A program made the position numbers and the translations under genes. A stretch of 64,000 nt of DNA, taken from positions 1 to 64,000 of the forward strand of contig JAQJVL010000693.1 of NCBI GenBank assembly GCA_035578905.1. Direction: 5' to 3'. Positions 36,051-47,228 of this stretch are shown piece after piece (within the stretch, counting starts at the first letter, position 1; every line of letters starts with the position of its first letter). This DNA comes from Stictocephala bisonia (lineage: Eukaryota > Arthropoda > Insecta > Hemiptera > Membracidae). A model generated the notes under the pieces. It was not told where the DNA came from. It was given only the letters and a program-made list of their open reading frames with translations, and did not search any database.

Positions 36051-38205
36051 CCAATATACAGCTGACAATACATTCATTTATCAATCAAAAACAAAACCAC
36101 TACAACGTAAACTCACTGACAGGATGTTAACTGTTTTGTCCAGAGTATGGAGAATAGCTGATTGAATGAGTTCACATTTTATGGATATTGTTTTTTCTTT
36201 GACATTTAATTTTGTAATCTAGTACTCATTATATATTTAATATTTGTCGCATTTATTTGGCTCTTTTATCTCAGTTAAACTTATTGTGAGACAAACTTAA
36301 TGTATAAATTATTTCTTTACACACTATTTTCACGTCAGTGTTATTTATATTATGGATATGTTCGTTTTTCTTTCAAAAAGACTTAACACAAACTCACGAT
36401 AAATTCAATCTTCATCACATTACGTCTAATAATAAACTAAGCCAACGTGACTAATAATTACAGTGAATTTATTAAAATTTAACATCAATTTAAAAACATT
36501 CCATAACAAGAAAACAAAATTATTCAAGGAGTTGTTTACTCAATGTGTGACAAAGGTCAAAGGTCACGCGTGGTCAAGCATAGTAATGTAAAACAAGTTG
36601 TAAATGTTATATAATTTGACTTTGCTACCAACTTATTTTATAGTGTGTGCTTGAAGTGTATAAATTTTTTAAAAATATTTGCATGGATAATTTTCTTTTA
36701 ATTATATTGTACAATTGTAAAATATAATTGAAAATTAAATTTTTATTGAAATGTCCATATGTACTCCTTAAATTTCCGTATAACTTACTCTATAAGTATT
36801 CTGAAATCTTCATTTTAAGAACGAGGTACTTATGCATATTTGGTTTAATTTGTGAGATAACCGATTAGACAAAGTGTTACATTTTCATCTGAATTAAGAA
36901 ATCCTTTTAAATGTATTTCTATAAATGTTAATAATATACAGCAGTTGAGCTTTGTTGCTCTTTCTAAGATTTTTTTGACGTATAATAGATTGTTTCAATA
37001 TACAGCGTATCGCTTGTTGTCAGCTAACATTTATTAAATTTAAATAGTAAAATATATGTAATTTATATTTGGATAAAGGTCAACAAGCCAAGATTTATTG
37101 ACAAAAATACAACGGGATTTATCGAAAACTAAATCCAATCCATAAATCTATTTAAAACCCATCTCGTATGTCACACATTTTCAGTGAGTGATAAAAATAA
37201 TAGCAAATGTTCTTAATATAGTTTTGTAGAAATATGACGTTTATTAAAAGAGATTGTTTCAATTATTGTTAAAGAAACTACAGGAATAGTTTCATATCAA
37301 AATTTGACATTACTTGAATAAGTAAATAGATAAATTATTATTATTATGCAAAATCCGTGCATCAAAAGGTTACGTTGATGCATTTGTGTTAGCTATAAAT
37401 ATGAACTATGAATTTATAGTTATAAGTGAATTTACCAACGTGATCACACAAGATCTTCAGAGAATACAGGAAACTAAATTGATTACTTTTATAACAATGT
37501 TTGTCTAAGAACAAACTGTGAATAGTAACAGCTTAAAGGCTTGGATAATAATAAATGTAATGAAACTGATTTAATAAATTTTAAATAAAAATGTTATGAT
37601 TTATTATATTTTGAAATATATAAATAATTTATAAAAAATGTTCAACTGGGAAGGTTCTTAAAAATGTTTTACAAAATAGCAAATCTCGTTCATCAGTAAA
37701 TTTCCAATTTCAAAGCAATTCTGCCGTGATTTATCTAAATCTATAAATAAACAAACATACTACTTTCTAGATTTATTATCCAGTTAATCACAACTTCCTA
37801 CTTACTAAAACATACAAATGAGTGTTTTTGTCACATAATGAAATGACTCACTTCACTTCACTTTAAGTAAATAATTGCTGAATAGTTGTTAATAATTGTC
37901 CCAAACAGGAAACTTGGGTCCTAATGCCTAATTTAAGCTCATCAGTACCCTTCTAATGGGCAACACAAAGACTAAGTGAGACAATAGTTTTGAGGGCGTG
38001 ATCTTGCTCTTGAATCTTCTCATTTTAGAGATATTTTTTACGTTACAATAAGAATGTTTATAATGTTCGAAAAGAATTGCAAAGTGAATCAAAATCAGTC
38101 ATAAATATGATTAAATATTACTCAAATTTGCACGTATATTATATATTTATTGTATAGAGAACGTATGAGCTTATAGTGTTAAAATGTTAATGACTGCCTC
38201 AATAC
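36051..38205. other. AT-rich stretch between two tandem arrays
   Basis: No gene or repeat seen apart from the nuclear-receptor-type motif at 36554-36566. Confidence 0.5.
36554..36566 (+). promoter_or_regulatory. DR1-type nuclear receptor half-site pair
   Basis: AGGTCAAAGGTCA is a perfect direct repeat of AGGTCA with one base between, the known binding pattern of HNF4/RXR-class receptors. It has no nearby gene, and a match of this length can occur by chance, so function is not implied. Confidence 0.25.
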
Positions 38206-39967
38206 TAGTTCTCTTGTTAGCTTAGTGGTTGGCACTTCTGCTTAATATGCATAGGGTCATGGGTTCAAATCTCGGGAGGTCCACTAACATTTGCTTGATG
38301 GGTTTGTACCGTTATAACAACGTTAGTAGTAACAGTAGAAAGTGTCTCTGGCGTAGAGATACTAAGTGGTTGGCACTTCTGCTTCATATGCAGAGGGTCG
38401 CGGGTTCAAATCCCGGTAGGTCCACCTAACATTTGCTTGATGGGTTTGTACCGTTGTAACAACGTTAGTAGTGACAGTAGAAAGTGTCTCTGGCGTAGAG
38501 ATACTAAGTGGTTGGCACTTCTGCTTCATATGCAGAGGGTCGCGGGTTCAAATCCTGGTAGGTCCACCTAACATTTGCTTGGAAGGTTTGTACCGTTGTA
38601 ACAACGTTAGTAGTAACAGTAGAAAGTGTCTCTGGCGAAGAGAGACTAAGTGGTTGGCACTTCTGCTTCATATGCAGAGGGTCGCGGGTTCAAATCCTGG
38701 TAGGTCCACCTAACATTTGCTTGGAAGGTTTGTACCGTTGTAACAACGTTAGTAGGAACAGTAGAAAGTGTCTCTGGCGTAGAGAGACTAAGTGGTTGGC
38801 ACTTCTGCTTCATATGCAGAGGGTCGCGGGTTCAAATCCCGGGAGGTCCACTAACATTTGCTTGATGGGTTTGTACCGTTGTAACAACGTTAGTAGGAAC
38901 AGTAGAAAGTGTCTCTGGCGTAGAGAGACTAAGTGGTTGGCACTTCTGCTTCATATGCAGAGGGTCGCGGGTTCAAATCCCGGGAGATCCACTAACATTT
39001 GCTTGATGGGTTTGTACCGTTGTAACAACGTTAGTAGTAACAGTAGAAAGTGTCTCTGGCGAAGAGAGACTAAGTGGTTGGCACTTCTGCTTCATATGCA
39101 GAGGGTCGCGGGTTCAAATCCCGGGAGATCCACTAACATTTGCTTGATGGGTTTGTACCGTTGTAACAACGTTAGTAGTAACAGTAGAAAGTGTCTCTGG
39201 CGAAGAGAGACTAAGTGGTTGGCACTTCTGCTTCATATGCAGAGGGTCGCGGGTTCAAATCCTGGTAGGTCCACCTAACAGTTGCTTGGAAGGTTTGTAC
39301 CGTTGTAACAACGTTAGTAGGAACAGTAGAAAGTGTCTCTGGCGTAGAGAGACTAAGTGGTTGGCACTTCTGCTTCATATGCAGAGGGTCGCGGGTTCAA
39401 ATCCCGGGAGGTCCACTAACATTTGCTTGATGGGTTTGTACCGTTGTAACAACGTTAGTAGGAACAGTAGAAAGTGTCTCTGGCGTAGAGAGACTAAGTG
39501 GTTGGCACTTATGCTTCATATGCAGAGGGTCGCGGGTTCAAATCCTGGTAGGTCCACCTAACATTTGCTTGGAAGGTTTGTACCGTTGTAACAATGTTAG
39601 TAGTAACAGTAGAAAGTGTCTCTGGCGTAGATAGACTAAGTGGTTGGCACTTCTGCTTCATATGCAGAGGGTTGCGGGTTCAAATCCCGGGAGGTCCACT
39701 AACATTTGCTTGATGGGTTTGTACCGTTGTAACAACGTTAGTAGTAACAGTAGAAAGAGTCTGTGGCATAGATAGACTAAGTGGTTGGCACTTCTGCTTC
39801 ATATGCAGAGGGTCGCGGGTTCAAATCCTGGTAGGTCCACCTAACATTTGCTTGATGGGTTTGTACCGTTGTAACAACGTTAGTAGTAACAGTAGAAAGA
39901 GTCTGTGGCGTAGATAGACTAAGTGGTTGGCACTTCTGCTTCATATGCAGAGGGTTGCGGGTTCAAA
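38206..39967 (+). repeat. Thirteen tandem 141/142-bp units, each with a tRNA-like module
   Basis: The anticodon-arm landmark (CTTCATATG; CTTAATATG in unit 1) falls at 38241, 38382, 38524, 38666, 38808, 38949, 39090, 39231, 39373, 39514, 39656, 39797 and 39939. Each unit has an A-box-like block (AAGTGGTTGGCAC), an anticodon arm TCTGC/GCAGA with a 7-base loop showing CAT (methionine type), and a B-box GGTTCAAATCC. Unit 1 keeps the best A-box (TAGCTTAGTGG, 38218-38228), 44 bp before its B-box at 38262, exactly tRNA spacing. The acceptor and D stems do not pair, so these are not functional tRNAs. Two subtypes alternate: CCCGGGAGGTCCACTAAC (141 bp) and CCTGGTAGGTCCACCTAAC (142 bp). The last unit stops inside its B-box. 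Confidence 0.93.
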
Positions 39968-40152
39968 ATAATAAGACTGTAAATGTTACTGTATCAAATC
40001 AACAAAATTTTGTTTTACTTACTTTAGCTTCATTATGATTTCATTTCAGTTAGAGTATATTCTTCAATCATGATATTTCAATATATCCTAGAATATTTAT
40101 AAAAAATTGTAATATTATGTAAACATCTCAATCATGTTCCTCATTCCTGGTT
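39968..40152. other. Flank of the tRNA-like array
   Basis: AT-rich and unremarkable. The array ends abruptly at 39967. Confidence 0.4.
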
Positions 40153-40817
40153 TTAACCATTTTAGTGCCAAAGTTCTGTTATCAGGACGTCCAATAAACT
40201 ATGCATTAAGTGCCAACGTCCTGTTAACAGGACGTCACAAACAACATTCATTAAACAATTCAAAAATAAACTTTCTATCGATTTAGGATTATCTTCTCAT
40301 TTCTCAACATATACTTTTACAAAAAACTATGGTTGATGTACGTTTGTATAATATTTAGTTATATTTTGATATAAAAGGTTTCAAGACCTGTTGGAAAACA
40401 GCTGTTTAACAGGTGTTTGGAACAACGTAAAATTCCCATAACGTTATTATTTGTCAAGAAATTGTTGTGAAATTTCAACAGGATGTTAATAACTAAGTTT
40501 TATTGAAGTAAGGTAATTGAATAGAGTCCACATATTTTTATCATGGTCATAGAGATGCCCAAATGAAAAAAGACACATCAAACATTGTTTATCTGTTAAG
40601 TTTATTTTTATTCAAAATAGAATATTTTGTGTAAGATTATATTCAATATTTTATTTGAATTAACTGGTTATTTATGTTAATTAGGTATAACAATTATTAG
40701 TTTTATGTAATAAATAAAATATATATGCGTTATTTAATGGCACATTGTACAAACTGATTGAAACCCTCTGGCACTGCCAGAGAGCAACTTTGAAAATTCC
40801 TCTGGCACTTAAAGGAA
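40153..40817. mobile_element. Possible decayed inverted-repeat element with palindromic subterminal repeats
   Basis: The left end shows TTAACCATTTTAGTGCCAAAG; the right end, reversed, shows CCTTTAAGTGCCAGAG (about 12 of 16 match). Inside the left end are two copies of a motif built on AGTGCCAA, then a palindrome. The second holds the perfect 20-bp palindrome ACGTCCTGTTAACAGGACGT (40216-40235). The right end has its own GGCACTGCC inverted pair (about 40770). Only the left side has TTAA, so piggyBac affinity is tentative. No transposase frame. Confidence 0.4.
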
Positions 40818-41876
40818 ACCCTGATTGATACAAATTTACATTTAATTTGTGTTAATATAAACAATAAGATTTATATTGAAACTGCATGTATATATATATT
40901 TATATATATATGTAAGTATTTACTTTCAAAATTAGTCTAAGCGAATAATTGCCTTCAATTACTGCTACTTATGTTTAATATAGGCAAATTTCCTCAATAA
41001 ATGTTATAAAATATATGGTTTGTGTTTATATTTTGTGTTTTAGCTTTATATTTATAATATATGTCATTATAATACTTGGCTAATTTAAGTTTAGGTAGTA
41101 CATGTCATAGTTCTGGAGGTACAGTGATTAGGGATGTCCATTCCACTGGCGGATATGCTCTTAGTTTGTGGTCACACGCTTCAAAGTATTTATACATTTT
41201 CCAATATGCACATCTAATTGGTGCAGTTTAGGTAAAAAGTTTCTAGATTTTTAAAGATTATTTGTTGTGAATATTGAGTAGAGGCTATACCTGTCAGCTA
41301 TCTGAGAGATTTCTTTTATTTTTTTTTAATAATTCTTGCATCCAATGAATACTTAACTCAAAAACAATCTATTGACTCAGGTTGGCCTCAAACTACAACG
41401 TCTCAGTTGGCCCAGTAAGATACACATAACTGCCCAAAGATTATCTTGGTTCATCAAGGGATTATTTGATATTTATTATATTTTAAAATTCAAAATTTTA
41501 AATGGTAATGTGAAGTATTCTAGTACACATTTTACTATAAAGAACTAAAGTACGATTTCTCTGTGAAAGTAAACGCCGTTACATCATATTTCATAAATTA
41601 TCTTTACGTTTTGAACTCAATATTAACCAAACGAATAATTTTGTTTGTCTAAATCTGTGAATAATTTAAATGCAATGTTCGTGACCCCATTATACTCACA
41701 TATTCAAGCAGAGTATGTTCCTGTTGTTTTTCTTTGAATTTAACATCAGGTAGATACTTTTATTAAAAAAGATAATGTACTAGTTTGGTAATGAAGATGT
41801 TAGATATCAATATTAACTAAGCTTCCGTAAGTAATATAAGTATTGTAAAGTATTGATTGAGTGTAATGCAAGATAA
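40818..41876. other. AT-rich stretch with a possible tRNA-like relic at 41115-41195
   Basis: Around 41115-41195 a GGTACAGTGATTAGGGATG block and a TCCACTGGCGGA hairpin recall the D and anticodon arms of a tRNA-headed SINE, but no B-box is preserved. The remainder has nothing recognisable, including a short alternating AT tract near 40889-40912. Confidence 0.3.
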
Positions 41877-42672
41877 GCTAAAACGTTGATTGAGACAGAA
41901 ACATGCCATGCATGCTTGGGCTGTGAAGAAGCAAAACAGAAATCATCTGTCAAATTCCTTGGTGTTCATATTGATGAGAGGCTAAATTGGAACATCCATG
42001 TTGATCAGGTTTGTAAAAGACTACGCAACATGTGCTACGCTCTCAGCCATTTAGCTAAGGTGTGCAGCCCTGAGATTTTAAGGACTGTATACTTCTCTCA
42101 TGCTGAATCGATTATGCGTTACGGGATTATTTTCTGGGGTCCATCAAGTTTATCAAATTTCACAAGAGTGTTTGCCCTCCAAAAATGGTGTGTGAGAGCC
42201 ATAGCAGGGCGAGCAAGACTGAACTCTTGCAAGCCACTTTTTTGTGAACTCCGAATTCTATCTTTGGCTGGCCTGATTGGTTATGAGGCATGTATTTTTG
42301 TCAAGAAACACCCAAATATTTTTGTTGAAAATGGTACATTTCATCAATATCTGACTCGGACTAGAGAGATGTTGACAGTATTGAAGCACAACACAACTTT
42401 GTTTGAAAAAGGGCCTTACTACGCGTATGTTTGCACTACTGTATACAACAAACTGCCATTGAATATTAGAGATGAGAAATCATTCTCAGTTTTTAAATCT
42501 AAAGTTAAACATTATTTCTTGGTTAAGTGTTATTATAAATTTAGTGATTTATTGTAACACTATTTTAATTTTAATTTAGTTTTAATTTAATTTAGTACTA
42601 TACATATTTTTAGAATAGACGTGTTTGTACAAATATAAAATGTTTCAAACGAATAAAGATGAATAAACTTGA
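41877..42672 (+). mobile_element. 5'-truncated non-LTR retrotransposon (LINE), C-terminal end of reverse transcriptase
   Basis: The frame at 41877-42557 (about 223 residues from 41886) matches the region following the reverse-transcriptase catalytic core in Jockey-like LINEs: VKFLGVHIDERLNW near its start, a YGIIFWG block, an LQKWCVRAIAG block, then RPLF-like CKPLFCELRILSL, and a terminal NKLPLNIR stretch. These proteins copy their own RNA into the genome. The catalytic domain and endonuclease are absent, so this is a typical 5' truncation; the frame that remains is intact, suggesting a fairly recent copy. The 3' untranslated part runs to about 42672 and ends in a GAATAAAGATGAATAAA tail. No target duplication was identified. 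No ATG supports independent expression. Confidence 0.85.
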
Positions 42673-42705
42673 CACACATTTACCGCAGTATTGTGTAAAT
42701 GTGTG

Positions 42706-42870
42706 TCCCCCTACACGTACAGTGGTACTGACTCACTCGCCCACCCCTATACGTACAGTGGTACTGAACCAATAGCCCACCGCTACACGTACAGTGGTAC
42801 TGACCCACCCATTACCCATACACGTACAGTGATACTGACCTACCCACCCATACACGTACAGTAGTACCAT
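42706..42870 (+). repeat. Minisatellite of five 32-36-bp units
   Basis: ACACGTAC-type landmarks at 42713, 42749, 42785, 42820 and 42852, each followed by AGTGGTACTGACCCACCC or a variant. It begins just after the LINE 3' end. A related vocabulary is found at 9.09-9.17 kb. Confidence 0.85.
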
Positions 42871-43789
42871 ATAATTAAAATATATAATTTTCATTTTAAT
42901 AGAATTATACGGTCTATACGTTTACAGAGACCGTAGACATATACCGGATGTCACGTACCACTTAAATAGTTTTGAAATTTTTAAAGCTATAGCTAAAACA
43001 ATTTGTACCAAGTTACTAGACATAAAAACTTAATTTAACACATAATTCAGCTACCCGCTACCTCATTAGGGGGACGGCCCGTTGGAGTCGGAAGAAAATC
43101 TTGAACGTAAGCAAAGGACGCTATGCATACCATTTTAAATGTCTTAATTAGTTTACATCATGACAAAATTTAGACCTCAAAAGGCTAATCATAAAACAAG
43201 TTTCTATGTTCAGTAACTTGGTATTCTTTTAGCTCTATCTTAAATATTTAAACAAATGTTTAACGTGTCCGAGACTTTTTGGAGACTTGGTATATTCATT
43301 CCAGATAAGAGAGAATTGTGTATCCTATATTACTAAACGTAGAAATGTATATTAATACAATTAGTCGTATTGTTAGTCTGATTAGGTTGTATATCAATGT
43401 TACAGACTTTGTTTGCAAAGACAAATCATACTATTTCGTACACCAATACATTGTCAGTTGATATATTACCTAATATGTATTTATCAACTTGTTACTAATT
43501 AAACGTAGTTGAAGTTGAACAATTCTCGCCTAGATGAGAAAACGTAAGCTGTTTACCCGAGTAAGAGTACATCAAAGTAGAAACATTGTTACATACATGT
43601 AGCAATAGGTAAACATTAATAAAGAATAGCTCACTTGTTATTAAACTATTTTCATGCTTACTACCAATAGAAGACTGAACACTTCATGATCTAACTACCT
43701 TTTACCAATTATTTGGAAGTTATATAATTTACGCTATAATTTTTTTTAATAAATAAAATAAAAAAGTTAAAAGTAAAGTATCTTACAAT
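42871..43789. other. Unassigned sequence
   Basis: AT-rich, with a short GC-richer patch at 43045-43120 that I cannot identify. No coding region. Confidence 0.4.
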
Positions 43790-44020
43790 TTAACAGGACA
43801 ATTTAGTGCTAAGAATCCCTCTCTAACACTTAACCTTGGGACCAACTGATTAAGGGTGACTTCCGAACCACCACCAGTGACCGGGTAGGCAGGCTGCGTG
43901 CAAGGACGGGATCATTGACACGGCCACTCATTCAAGGAACAACCAGGCTCGAAGTTGCTGGACTCCATCACCCTGCAATAACGTCGGAACCCCTCGGTAA
44001 AGGCCGCTGGCTAAATAATA
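43790..44020 (-). repeat. Family Y interspersed repeat with 5S-rRNA-like core, copy 2
   Basis: Read on the minus strand: CCAGCAACTTCGAGCCTGG, then TTGTTCCTTGAATGAGTGGC. This closely follows the AGCAACGTCGGGCCTGG and ACTTGGATGGGTGACC region of 5S rRNA, where its internal Pol III promoter lies. The 3' body (GATCCCGTCCTTGCACGCAG, then GTCACTGGTGGTGG) is shared with the copy at 7.2 kb. The 5' half of 5S is not clear, and the core is mutated, so this is a retroposon and not a 5S gene. Confidence 0.6.
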
Positions 44021-46654
44021 AAACGATTAAATAAAATAAAATGAATAAATGAAATAAAATAATAAATGAATTATTATACATTGAGAAAATTTAGGGTAGA
44101 TTGGTTTTTACAGTAACTGTACGTAGGAAAAATTATTTGGTGTTTTAATAGTTATAATGTAAACAATAAATAGCAAACAAAACGACAATCCAAACAGTAA
44201 CAGAGTAATAAGACAGTATTTCAGTTGTGTCTAATGTATGTCATGACAGTGTGGAATATTTATACAGCTCTGTCCCAGGAAGAATAATATCCGTTCAACA
44301 GGGAAGATTTTGCAGGATATATTATTGTTTTATTTTACATCAATGATTTAGAATAATGTTACTAGTAATAAATATACTTTACAGAAATTATTTCACACCT
44401 TAATGACGTAACTTGTACATTTTACAACTTTATATAGTACCTTATAAATAAAATTGATATAATGTCTATTTGTATAAAATGGTTGACTTTTAAACAACCT
44501 ATTTATTATTTTAAGAATCTTAAGTTGAAAAACGAATTTCTTAAATATGATTGTCTCAACATATATATAGGACCTGTAAAAACAAATCTTATTTGTTTAG
44601 ATCAATATAGAAGGATTTTACATAATTATCCGTTAGAACTTTTGATTGTTTATCAGTGAGTGTGCTGGAGGTAATTATAGAGATGTTGGCAGATGAAACC
44701 CCAAACCCCAAACAAACATTAATTACCAATTAATGTCATGTTGGTGTAGAGTAAGAGGCTCAAAACATTTAACCTCATCATTACAACTAATAATTAAATA
44801 AGATATGTAATCTTCGTTCGTGTCATGGAGTTACATCTTAAACTATATTAAAAAATTTATAAAAATAATAAAAAAATAGTCCTTAACCTTTAAAAACCAT
44901 TGCCTTATAATGTACTTCAAGTGAATTGAAAATTAATCTTTTCATAGTACAAATACAGTATTAAATGTACTTTCTTGCTATAATTAACTATTGTTAAAGT
45001 GAAATAATCAATCACTGAAAGTAAACGGAATATACTTTTTGGTGGAGACCAACTATTATTTCTATTGAAGTAGTAATGAAAGTAAATATTTAAGGTGGGA
45101 AATTAATTACAAAAGTTTATATAATAATATATTTTAATTTCTTTCTTCCTTAAATTCATTTTGTTTTATTGCGCATATTCAATATGTGTTTTTAAATGTA
45201 TTTCAACTATATTTACTATCAATTCTGATGATACTTACACTATTAATCTATAAGTAATGTACCGACCTAAATTAAAATAATTTTATAATTGGTTTAGGAC
45301 GTATTTTTCTAATGTCACTATACGCTAAACTACCAATAATTATAATTGTTTAATTTATCAAAATTATATAATTTTTAATTAAGAAGTAATAAAATATTCT
45401 ATTGATTCCTTTATTAATTATAGAAATGTAAATGAAACAAAACAATATAATTTTACTACTGAACAAGTATTATTATAACAATTTTATACCGTTAGTCTCA
45501 TTTCATTAATTGATATATCTATACATTATGGTTGCATTTTAGCTTACCATCACTTCTTGTTCTAACCTAAGTACTTTACTCCATAAGGTAAACTAGTATT
45601 GTTAATGTAATAGACAATTACAACAAAAATTGTAAACATTGGTGAAGACATATAACAGGCTTATCTTTTACACATTACAACAAGTACGAACCATTCATAA
45701 GGTTATAATGTTTTTGACACGGTCATTCTGCAACATTCTACTTTCAAACTACTTTTTTTAACCGAGAATAAAAATAAAGCTTTTTATAGTTCCATAGCTT
45801 TAATTAGAATAAATTTTTCAGCTTGCTACTAAACACTTGTTGTGCTTCTGTCTACTGATCGTACAAAGATGGGATCCTCTATCGGTTGGCAGGACGTTGC
45901 GAGTGTTCCCAGAAGTAGGAATTCAACATATCATCCAACGTTCCACGTCGACATGACCAGTTCTGTACTTGTGACTGGAGGACGGAATTGGTATAGCCAA
46001 CGAGGAAATATTTCAGTGGCAATTCGATAAGGAATATCTTCGGATCTATGATTCCTTCTTTACATCCATGGTTTGCTCTAAGGAGAAAGTTTTTACCAAC
46101 GCCTTGCATAACTGTTGTTCAGTCGGCTACCAGCGTTTTCCCGTGAAAATCACACATCTCCCCAGAGAAAGTGAATGTCCATCCATCTGACTTGTTAGCT
46201 ACTCATGCCCACTTGGTGGTGAATGGTACATCTCTCCCGTTTTGTAATTGCACCAATTGTTACATGCTATACGATTTCCTATTACTATTGGAAATATGAA
46301 ATTGTATATCGCTATTGATTGTTTACTTCACTAAGTATATCATAAATTATTTCAATTATAATTTATGGCTGCTTAATCATTATTATTTCAATAATTATTA
46401 TTTGATTAATTAAATAATATGGCTGCTTCATATTATTTTTAATTATTTAAATTAATGGCTGCTAAACTCTTGTAGATAATATTTAAATTCACCGCAGAAA
46501 AAAAACAAATTTTCTTACCAATTTTTTTAAGGAAGATAAAAAGTTTTACAAACAAAAGAATATTTTTGTGTGAATAATTTAAATCAAAAAATAATACAAA
46601 CTCCTTTTAGTGATTTATTTATTATTTATTTTTTTTTTTTTTGACAGTAAATGC
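44021..46654. other. AT-rich stretch with a more balanced patch at 45840-46250
   Basis: The patch at 45840-46250 is GC-richer and carries 62- and 76-codon frames on opposite strands, neither with a recognisable domain. It could be an old transposon piece. Farther on, three ATGGCTGCT motifs (about 46363, 46420 and 46455) sit in AT-rich sequence. No gene is claimed. Confidence 0.35.
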
Positions 46655-46850
46655 CAGCAGCCGAATGGTCTATAGCGTCAGGCTTTGTACCTGATTGCGC
46701 ACTAGTTCGTATCCTGGTCTTGACTGTTGGTTTTTATCAGTAATATTCACCTTATACTGTATGTAAATTTACCCGCACAGAATAATAATCTATGGGGAAT
46801 TGGTAGTATAAGGATAAACAGGATATCAGCATCTCCTTGAAAAGGGTTAA
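46655..46850 (+). repeat. tRNA-derived SINE
   Basis: The head resembles a Leu/Ser-class tRNA: CAGCCGAATGGTCTATAGCG as A-box/D-arm, TCAGG and CCTGA as an anticodon stem around a 7-base loop, and a B-box AGTTCGTATCC followed by TGGTC. This is the internal Pol III promoter arrangement typical of SINEs. A non-tRNA body follows; its right end is not defined. A T-rich run lies just upstream. The D-loop and B-box deviate from consensus, so it is an old copy. Confidence 0.65.
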
Positions 46851-47172
46851 ATTTGTGCCATTGGATTATAGAATCTTACCTATTTAATGTTTTTACAACA
46901 ACAATATTACTTTTATATATTAAAATATTATAAAAGATATTATAAATATTTTTTATATATATATTAAAAAATAATAACATTACTTATTACTGATAAGGTG
47001 TTCCCTTACTATTTTTCACAACTAATAAGTGCAAAACAAGTATATCGTTTGATATTTTCATTAGTAATTAATCCATATAATATATTAATGTTAATAATAA
47101 GTTTTAATTTTAAATTCGAAATGCCTTTCCAACTGACAAATGGCTTGACTATCTCTTGTAGGTAACTGATTA

Positions 47173-47175
<3 letters not shown>

Positions 47176-47225
<50 letters not shown>
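47176..47225. repeat. (TA)n microsatellite, about 25 units
   Basis: An uninterrupted alternating TA run of about 50 bp. The minus-strand 64-codon frame over it (a long run of Ile-Tyr) is an artefact of the microsatellite. Confidence 0.95.

Positions 47226-47228
<3 letters not shown>

Noticed and set aside
38721..39278. 185-codon open frame in the tRNA-like array
   Set aside because: It is a by-product of 141-bp units (47 codons) and breaks wherever a 142-bp unit occurs.
38211..39967. Cluster of functional tRNA-Met genes
   Set aside because: The anticodon arm and B-box are good, but the acceptor stem does not pair, the D stem fails and the T stem has mismatches.
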